Assembly: GCA_025925185.1 (NCBI GenBank)
Contig: JAICLV010000044.1
Span: forward strand, 1 to 16,702
Direction: 5' to 3'
Length of the DNA stretch: 16,702 bases
Origin: Acidothermaceae bacterium
GTDB taxonomy: Bacteria; Actinomycetota; Actinomycetes; Acidothermales; Acidothermaceae
Shown: piece after piece, positions 6,003 to 12,522 of the stretch
Layout of the letters: every line of letters starts with the position of its first letter
Numbering within the stretch: position 1 is the stretch's first letter
Position numbers and translations under genes: made by a program
The notes under the pieces: model-generated
Told to the model about the DNA's origin: nothing
The model's database searches: none
The model's input: only the letters and a program-made list of their open reading frames with translations

Positions 6003-9000
6003 AGGTCAATCTCGGATGCGGCCAGGCCTACATGGAGGGTTGGACCAACGTCGACGCGAGTCCCGACGTCAAGGCCGACATCCACCTTGACGCCGCCGAG
6101 TTCGTCCGGCAGTACGGCGACCAGGTCGACGAGGTCTACATGGGCCACGTCATGGAGCACCTGATGCCGGGCTACGCGGTCACCTTGTTGCGGCTGCTCA
6201 ACGAGAAACTCCGTCCGGGCACTGTCATCTCGGTCGTCACGCCAGACATGCGGGCGATTTTCGAGGCGTACCTCGCGGGTGAAATCGACAACGACAAGCT
6301 CAACGCGTCGTTCATCTACTCCTACGTGCAGCCATCCCACCACGTTTGGTGCTACGACGCGCAGACGCTGCTCGAGCTCTTTCGCCGCGCCGGCATCAAT
6401 GACGCCGAACCGATCTCAGACCCGCGCACTTACCCGCCGGTGTTTCACAAAGAGGGACCCGAATCCCAGTGGCAGTGCGGGGTTCGCGCGCACGCCCTAG
6501 GTCGTGAGGCCGCTCCCATCGAGGCGGCGGTCAACGAGCTCGATGGCATCGACCGCACCCGCCACGTCGGTTCGGACGTCGACGCTGTCACGGCGGAGCA
6601 CCTGCTGCTGCAGCGAGTCGAGAACCTGCGGTCATCGTTGCTTCGCGAATACGAGCGTCGCACCGCGCTGGAGAAGCAAGTCAAGGCGCAGGCCGATGAA
6701 GCCGAGGTCGTCGCGGAACCGCGACCCGCTGACGCGGTCGACGACGACGCGCCGATCGCGACGCCGACTGTCGGTGGCCGACGGGTGGTGACGGCAGGGC
6801 GCCCGGTGCCCACCACCGCTCACGACAACCGGCCGTCGTTGCTGAGCCCGGCCGGCGCGAAAGCGCGGGCGGTGGCCGCGGCCAAGCGCGCGATGCCTCC
6901 CGGTTCGCGTTCGCGCGCGACCGCGCGTGCCGGTCTGGTGGCGTACCGAGAGAGCCGCCGAGTCTCGCGCGCGGTGCGCCGGTCGCTCGCCGACTCGGGC
7001 GTGATCGACCTCAAGGAGCCGAGCTACCGATCCTGGTGCAAGCAACATGACGCCGACCAGCGCCAGCTTCTCGCGCAGCGCGACGCGTCTCGGGCTGCCG
7101 CGATGCCGCTGCAACTGTTGGTTTGCGTGCTCGCGAGCGGCCAGGCGGAGAGCCGCAAGGTTCTCGCCCGCACGCTGAAAAGCCTCGACGCGCAGACGTG
7201 GGAGCACTGGCGGGCGGCGGTGTGCGCGCCGGAGTCGCAGCCTCCGGCGGTGAACGCTCCGAAGGTCGACCTGTTCGCCGGCGACACGACGATCACCGCC
7301 TTGCATCGCGCGATCGAGCAGTCATCGGCCGACTTCGTGCTGATCATCGACGAGGGCGACGAGCTGGCGCCGGAGTGCCTGTACCAAGTCGCTCGCGCCG
7401 CGTGGCAGGACCCCCTCGTCGACGTCGTCACCTGGGACGACGACATCCTGGCCCATGACGGCCGCTCCAACCCGCGCTTTCGCCCGTCGTGGTCACCCGA
7501 GACGTTGCTCGGCGCGAACTACCTCGCGCAGTCGTTCGCGATCCGCCTCCGCCGGTTGCAGTTCGCGGGCGGAGTGCGCAATTCATACGGCGAGGCCATG
7601 CGATGGGATCTCCTGCTGCGCGCCGGGCTCGACACCGACCGGGTGGTGCGGGTGCCACGCGTTCTGACACACCTGCGGCGTCGGCGCGACGTTGTCGACG
7701 CGAACGGCGTTCGCGCTGTTCAGGAGTTCCTCGATTCGCGCAATGTTCCGGCGGTGGCCGAGCTGACCTCGGACACCGTTCGGTTGCGCTGGAACCTCGA
7801 ACAATGGCCGAGCGTGTCGATCGTCATTCCCACGAGACACAACCGAGCGATGCTCGGCCGGCTGATCCCAGGGCTCGCCCGCACCGACTATCCGTCGTTC
7901 GAGGTCCGCGTCATCGACAACGGTGGCGAGTCTGAGGAGAACAACGCCTGGTATTCCGAGCACGGCGAGGGTCTCAACCTGAACGTGCAATGGTGGACCG
8001 AGACGCCGTTCAACTACTCGCGGGTCAACAACGTCGCGGTCGCCGGAGCCACTGGCGAGATCCTGGTTTTCTTGAACGACGACATCGAGCTGCCCGACCC
8101 GCGGTGGCTGAAAGAGCTCGTCGGGTGGGCCGTCCTGCCCGACATTGGTGTCGCCGGTCTCCAACTGACTCGCGGCGACGGCACCATCCAGCACACCGGC
8201 GTCATCCTCGGCATGGGCGGCTTTGCCGACCACGTCTTCGAGGGAATGCGCCCAGGGTCAGACTCGTTGCTCGGCCCGACCGGCTGGTATCGCGACGTGC
8301 TCGCTGTGACCGGCGCGTGCGCCGCGATGCGCCGCGAGCTGTTCGAGCGGCTCGGTGGCTTCGACGAGCGGTTCATCTTGTGCGGAAGCGACGTCGCGCT
8401 CTGCCTTGGCGCAGTGCAGGCGGGGCTTCGCAACGTGTGCTCGCCGTTCGGCGGGGTCCGGCACTTGGAGTCCGTGACTCGTGGCACGCACGTCCCGACT
8501 GAGGACTTCTTCGCCAGTTACTGGCGTTACAACCCGTGGCTGTTCGGGGGCGACCCGTACTACTCACCGAACCTTTCGCTCAGCAGCCGCGAGCCGAAAC
8601 TGCGCGGACCGATGGAGCCAACTCCGGGCCAGCGGTTGTCGGGGCCGCTCGGGCGCAACTTCACCGTCTTCCGCCAGCGCAGCGATGCCGCCGAGTCGAC
8701 GATGCTGGCCGACATCTGCCGCATCGGCGACGTCGACGTCGCGGCCATCGACGCGTTGCACGCCGCGAACGCCGCGCCCTTCGACGTCCGCACAATCAAC
8801 TGGTTCATCCCCGACATCGACTCGCCGTTCTACGGCGGCATTAACACAGCGCTGCGGATGGCCGACTACCTGGCCCGCATTCATGGGGTCGAGAACCGCT
8901 TCGTGGTGTGGGGCGCGGGCCCTGATTACTTTGTGCGGTCGGCGATCCGCGCCGCGTTCCCGGCGCTCGGCGACTCGACGATCCACTTCTTCGACGGTCC

Positions 9001-9850
9001 CGACAGCGCGGCGCTCGAGCTCGTCCCGCCGTCCGACGTCTCGATCGCAACGCTGTGGTTGACCGCGTACGCGGTGGCGCGCGTGCAGAACGCGAAGCGC
9101 AAGTTCTACCTGGTGCAAGACTTCGAGCCGATGTTCTACCCGGCCAGCACGCTTTACGCGCTCGCCGAGGAGACCTATCGGCTCGGCCTGTACGCGCTGT
9201 GCAACACCGACAATTTGCGGCGCATCTGCAAAGACGAATATGGCGGCAAGGCGATGTCGTTCATGCCGGCTGTCGACCCGTCGGTCTTCCACGCGAGCGA
9301 CCGCCCGTGGCGCGCCGACGACGCGCCCGCGACGGTTTTCGTATACGCGCGGCCGGGCCACTGGCGCAACTGCTGGGAACTCGCGTCGTTGGCACTGCGA
9401 GAGTTGAAGGACCGCCTCGGCGACCGCGTGCGCATCGTCACCGCCGGTTCATGGGCCACCGACCCCGCGGCGGCCGACGCGATCAAGCAGCTGGGCCTGT
9501 TGACCTACGAGGCCACCGGGTCGCTTTACCGGCGTTGCGACGTCGGCCTGGCGCTGACGGTGTCGAAGCACCCGTCGTATCTCCCGCTCGAGCTGATGGC
9601 CTGCGGTGTGCCGGTCGTCGCGTTCGACAATCCTTGGGGGCACTGGATCTTGAAGGACGGCGAGAACTCGTTGCTCGCGCGCCGCACCGTGACCGGTCTG
9701 GTCGACGCGATGGAGCGGTTGTGCGTCAACCCGCAGTTGCGCGAGAAGCTCTCGACGAACGCCCTCGCCGATATCGCGGCACGACACAGCAGCTGGGACG
9801 ACGCGTTCCGCGAGATCTACCCCTATTTGTGCGATCCCGAAGGGAAGTGA
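5999..9850 (+). CDS. Multidomain methyltransferase - GT2 - GT2 - GT4 (WsaF-like) glycan synthase
   Basis: This 1283-residue, apparently cytoplasmic protein carries several catalytic modules. Residues 1-~170 resemble a class I SAM methyltransferase: VNLGCGQAYMEGW at the start is motif I, GHVMEHLMPG follows, and SHHVWCYDAQTLLELF ends it. A charged helix at about 200-240 looks like a short coiled coil, followed by a low-complexity linker. Residues ~369-600 and ~603-860 form the tandem GT2 arrangement of O-antigen synthases. The second module has VSIVIPTRHN, VIDNGG (~638) and LNDDIEL (~691). The first keeps IIDEGDELAPE (~449) but lacks the usual DDGS. From ~930 (INWFIPDIDSPFYGG) to the end is a GT4 domain like the rhamnosyltransferase WsaF, with LVQDFEPMFYP and PLELMACGVPVVAFDN. 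I chose GTG 5999 (GTGA overlap with wzt) over the start 22 codons upstream because the methyltransferase motif begins there. It probably polymerises and perhaps methyl-caps the exported glycan. Confidence 0.88.
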   Translation: MKVNLGCGQAYMEGWTNVDASPDVKADIHLDAAEFVRQYGDQVDEVYMGHVMEHLMPGYAVTLLRLLNEKLRPGTVISVVTPDMRAIFEAYLAGEIDNDKLNASFIYSYVQPSHHVWCYDAQTLLELFRRAGINDAEPISDPRTYPPVFHKEGPESQWQCGVRAHALGREAAPIEAAVNELDGIDRTRHVGSDVDAVTAEHLLLQRVENLRSSLLREYERRTALEKQVKAQADEAEVVAEPRPADAVDDDAPIATPTVGGRRVVTAGRPVPTTAHDNRPSLLSPAGAKARAVAAAKRAMPPGSRSRATARAGLVAYRESRRVSRAVRRSLADSGVIDLKEPSYRSWCKQHDADQRQLLAQRDASRAAAMPLQLLVCVLASGQAESRKVLARTLKSLDAQTWEHWRAAVCAPESQPPAVNAPKVDLFAGDTTITALHRAIEQSSADFVLIIDEGDELAPECLYQVARAAWQDPLVDVVTWDDDILAHDGRSNPRFRPSWSPETLLGANYLAQSFAIRLRRLQFAGGVRNSYGEAMRWDLLLRAGLDTDRVVRVPRVLTHLRRRRDVVDANGVRAVQEFLDSRNVPAVAELTSDTVRLRWNLEQWPSVSIVIPTRHNRAMLGRLIPGLARTDYPSFEVRVIDNGGESEENNAWYSEHGEGLNLNVQWWTETPFNYSRVNNVAVAGATGEILVFLNDDIELPDPRWLKELVGWAVLPDIGVAGLQLTRGDGTIQHTGVILGMGGFADHVFEGMRPGSDSLLGPTGWYRDVLAVTGACAAMRRELFERLGGFDERFILCGSDVALCLGAVQAGLRNVCSPFGGVRHLESVTRGTHVPTEDFFASYWRYNPWLFGGDPYYSPNLSLSSREPKLRGPMEPTPGQRLSGPLGRNFTVFRQRSDAAESTMLADICRIGDVDVAAIDALHAANAAPFDVRTINWFIPDIDSPFYGGINTALRMADYLARIHGVENRFVVWGAGPDYFVRSAIRAAFPALGDSTIHFFDGPDSAALELVPPSDVSIATLWLTAYAVARVQNAKRKFYLVQDFEPMFYPASTLYALAEETYRLGLYALCNTDNLRRICKDEYGGKAMSFMPAVDPSVFHASDRPWRADDAPATVFVYARPGHWRNCWELASLALRELKDRLGDRVRIVTAGSWATDPAAADAIKQLGLLTYEATGSLYRRCDVGLALTVSKHPSYLPLELMACGVPVVAFDNPWGHWILKDGENSLLARRTVTGLVDAMERLCVNPQLREKLSTNALADIAARHSSWDDAFREIYPYLCDPEGK

Positions 9851-9896
9851 CACCCCGACGACCCGCGCGTTGCCGGGCCTGAGCGCGCTTCGCCGT

Positions 9897-9902
9897 TAGG
9901 GT
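9897..9902 (+). promoter_or_regulatory. Candidate -10 box upstream of the SpoIID gene
   Basis: TAGGGT fits TANNNT and lies in the 94-bp gap between the multidomain synthase and the SpoIID-domain gene, about 42 bases before its ATG. It would let the two secreted enzymes be transcribed separately from the exporter operon. A TTGCCG at 9870-9875 could be a -35 but its spacing (21 bp) is too wide. Weak evidence. Confidence 0.3.
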
Positions 9903-9944
9903 GTCGAGACCTGATCGATCACTCGCCCGGACGCAGGGGGTCTG

Positions 9945-12479
9945 ATGTTCTCGCGGAAATTCGCCGCCGTCGTCGGCGCGATCGCGGTGGTCGTGGCCGG
10001 CGGTGTGGGCGGCGGCGCGCTCAGTGCAATGACCGCGTCACCGGCGAGTGCCGACGAGTTCACGCCCCTCCCGTCGGACGGCACGTTCGACTTCACCGGG
10101 CACGGCTTCGGCCACGGCATCGGGATGAGCCAGTACGGGGCGCTCGGCGCGGCTCGAAGCGGCCTGAGCGCGGGGGAGATCCTCGCGTTTTACTACCCGG
10201 GCACCGTGCAGCAACAGGTCGGAGATCCGCAGATCCGCGTGCACCTGTCTGCTTACGACTCCGCGGGCATCACGATGGTCGCGCCGCCTGGGCAGCAGAT
10301 GACCGTCACCGACCAGGCGGGCGGCGCTAGCGCGGCCGGTCCCGCCACGATGTACAAGGTGACGATCGACGCGTCGTCGATGCACGTCTTGTTCCTCGAT
10401 CCCGCCGACACGACGTGGAAGCCGTTCAAGGTCGGCGCCACGGCCGACACCGCCGGGCCAGTCACCCTCAGCACGCCCGGCGGCGTTCGGATGTACTCCG
10501 ACAACGGCACCGCGATCCAGTACCGGGGCTCGATTCGCATCGTCCGCGTCAACGCGACAACGGCGGCGGCGGTCAACTACGTCGACATGCAGTCGTACCT
10601 TCTGGGCGTGGTCCCGCGGGAGATGCCCGACAGTTGGGGTCAGCCGGCCGCGTTGCAAACGCAAGCGGTCGCCGCGCGCTCTTACGCGCTGTCGGTGTCG
10701 ACCGCCGGAAGCAACTGGGACATCTGCGACACGACCGCGTGCCAGGTCTACGGAGGCCAGGCTTCGGTGGCCGCGAACGGCACCGTCACGAACCGCGAAG
10801 GGCCAAACTCCGCGGCGGCGGTCGCGGCGACCAACGGCATCGCGCTGTATTACCAAGGCGCGCCGGCGTTCACCCAGTTCTCCGCGTCGAACGGCGGGCA
10901 GGTCGCGGCCGGCAGCAGGCCGTACCTCGTCGCGAAGCCCGACCCGTACGACACCGCCGACATCGATCCCAACGTCAACTGGACCGCGCACATCTCCGCG
11001 GCCACCCTGCAGTCGCAGTACCCCGGAATTGGCACGATCCAAGGGCTGCAGGTGACGTCGCGCGACGGTGCCGGCGACTTCGGCGGGCGCGTCACCGGCC
11101 TTCAGGTTGTCGGCTCGAACGGCGTCGCCACCGTCTCGAACACCTACCTCGGCATGAAGTCGAGCTACTGGACGGCGGGGTCGGGTCCGAGCCCGAACCC
11201 GGTCATCCTCAACAGAGGTCAGGCGGTCGGCAACCTCGAGGTCGCGCGCGCCGCCGGCCCGGGCATGCTTCAGGTCTCCGGCTGGTCGTTCAACGCCATC
11301 AGCAAGTCGGTCGCCGACTTCGTCGACGTCTACATCGACAACACGCTCGCCGGCCGGCTGCCCGCCAACCAGGTGCGCAACGACGTCGCGGCCGTCTTCT
11401 CCGGCGCCGGGCCGTACCACGGCTTCAGCGCCACCTTCCCGGCGAAGGGCGGCCAGCACACGGTCTGCGTCCACGGGATCGACGGCGTGAAGAACCCCGT
11501 GATCCGGTGCCTGACCGCGACCCTGCCCAGCGGAAATCCGTACGGCAACCTTGAGGCGGTCACGGACATCGGCAGCGGCGTGCAGCTGCGCGGCTGGGCG
11601 ATAGACCCCGACACCGCAGATTCGACCAACGTTCACGTATACGTTGATGGTAAGTTCGCCGGCCTCACGACGGCGAGCCTCGACCGGCCGGACGTCGGGA
11701 ACGCGTTCCCCGGCTACGGCGCCGCGCACGGCTTCTCGCTCGTCGTTTCGGTGGGCCAAGGCAAGCACCAGGTCTGCGCGTACCTGATCAACCTCGGCAT
11801 CGGCAGCACCAACCCGCTGCTGCGGTGCCAGACGCTCAACCTGAACCGCAACCCGAGGGGCGGCGAGACGCTCGCGACCGTCGCCGACGGCAACGCGACC
11901 GTGACCGGCTGGGCGGTCGACCCCGACACACATGACCCGATCAGCGTGCACTTCTACGTCGACGGCCGGTGGGCCGGCGCCACCACCGCCAACCAGGACG
12001 GCGCTGGCCAAGCCGAGGCGGCGCTGCACGGGTACGGCACGCAGCACGGGTTCACCGGTGTCGTCCGTCTGGGCGCGGGCCCCCACACGATCTGCTCGTA
12101 CGGCATCAACGTCGGGCAAGGCTCGACGAATCCGGTGCTCGGTTGCCTGTCCGTCACGGGTGACGGCAATCCGATCGGCCATCTCGAGGGCGCCTCGCGT
12201 GGCACGAGCGGCACCTGGACCGCCGGCGGATGGGCGCTCGATCCCGATGCCAACGCGCCGATCTACGTCGACGTCTATGTGGATGGAAAGTTCGGGAATC
12301 GCGTGGTCGCGAACGGTTCGCGGCCAGACGTCGCGGCGATCTACGCGTCGTGGCCGACCACCGGGTTTTCGGCGCCCGTAAAGCTAAGCCCAGGTAAGCA
12401 TCAAATCTGCGCTTATGGGATCAATACCGGCCCAGGTACCACTAATCCCTCGCTAGGGTGCGTCACGATCAACGCCTGA
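9945..12479 (+). CDS. Secreted SpoIID/LytB-domain protein with four C-terminal repeats
   Basis: This 844-residue exported protein probably acts on peptidoglycan; SpoIID of Bacillus is a lytic transglycosylase. Residues 1-36 form a signal peptide (positively charged start, long Ala/Val/Gly core, ASA cleavage site before DEF). GHGFGHGIGMSQYGA (52-66) is the conserved SpoIID/LytB glycine-histidine motif, placed N-terminally as in many actinobacterial members. The core domain contains YLLGVVPREMPDSW, whose glutamate (E226) corresponds to the catalytic Glu of SpoIID, then QTQAVAARSYAL and CDTTACQVYGG. From 429 to the end are four repeats of about 105 residues, each with a conserved Cys pair, shared with the next gene. 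The ATG at 9945 is preceded by AGGGGG (9935-9940). This family is not restricted to spore formers, so sporulation should not be assumed. The repeats may bind the wall or surface glycan. Confidence 0.88.
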   Translation: MFSRKFAAVVGAIAVVVAGGVGGGALSAMTASPASADEFTPLPSDGTFDFTGHGFGHGIGMSQYGALGAARSGLSAGEILAFYYPGTVQQQVGDPQIRVHLSAYDSAGITMVAPPGQQMTVTDQAGGASAAGPATMYKVTIDASSMHVLFLDPADTTWKPFKVGATADTAGPVTLSTPGGVRMYSDNGTAIQYRGSIRIVRVNATTAAAVNYVDMQSYLLGVVPREMPDSWGQPAALQTQAVAARSYALSVSTAGSNWDICDTTACQVYGGQASVAANGTVTNREGPNSAAAVAATNGIALYYQGAPAFTQFSASNGGQVAAGSRPYLVAKPDPYDTADIDPNVNWTAHISAATLQSQYPGIGTIQGLQVTSRDGAGDFGGRVTGLQVVGSNGVATVSNTYLGMKSSYWTAGSGPSPNPVILNRGQAVGNLEVARAAGPGMLQVSGWSFNAISKSVADFVDVYIDNTLAGRLPANQVRNDVAAVFSGAGPYHGFSATFPAKGGQHTVCVHGIDGVKNPVIRCLTATLPSGNPYGNLEAVTDIGSGVQLRGWAIDPDTADSTNVHVYVDGKFAGLTTASLDRPDVGNAFPGYGAAHGFSLVVSVGQGKHQVCAYLINLGIGSTNPLLRCQTLNLNRNPRGGETLATVADGNATVTGWAVDPDTHDPISVHFYVDGRWAGATTANQDGAGQAEAALHGYGTQHGFTGVVRLGAGPHTICSYGINVGQGSTNPVLGCLSVTGDGNPIGHLEGASRGTSGTWTAGGWALDPDANAPIYVDVYVDGKFGNRVVANGSRPDVAAIYASWPTTGFSAPVKLSPGKHQICAYGINTGPGTTNPSLGCVTINA
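11229..12476 (+). repeat. Four protein repeats (~105 residues) in the SpoIID protein
   Basis: Repeats begin near 11229, 11544, 11859 and 12177, with spacings of 315 to 318 bases. Each carries GWAxDPDT, YVDGxxAG, HGF, H-x-x-C-x-Y-x-I-N and a second Cys near TNPxLGC. The first repeat is the most diverged: it lacks the DPD motif (GWSFNAISK) and has a shorter Cys-to-Cys loop. The same unit occurs four times in the downstream GH18 protein. Unit identity is moderate rather than near-perfect, so this is old duplication. I know similar repeats from secreted actinobacterial proteins but no named function. Confidence 0.85.
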
Positions 12480-12510
12480 CTGAGCTGCGACCGGCTCGGT
12501 CCGCAGCCTT

Positions 12511-12517
12511 GAAGGAG
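12511..12517 (+). promoter_or_regulatory. Ribosome binding site fixing the TTG start of the GH18 gene
   Basis: GAAGGAG is a strong Shine-Dalgarno lying five bases before TTG 12523. No ATG or GTG starts the frame before the signal peptide, so this site decides in favour of the rare TTG start. The SpoIID stop is only 43 bp upstream of that TTG, suggesting cotranscription. Confidence 0.8.
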
Positions 12518-12522
12518 CCGTC

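Noticed and set aside
10038..12182. 714-codon open frame on the minus strand opposite the SpoIID gene
   Set aside because: It is antisense to a gene with clear signal peptide, catalytic motifs and repeats. Its composition is Arg/Ala/Asp/Val-rich without domain motifs, typical of high-GC shadow frames.
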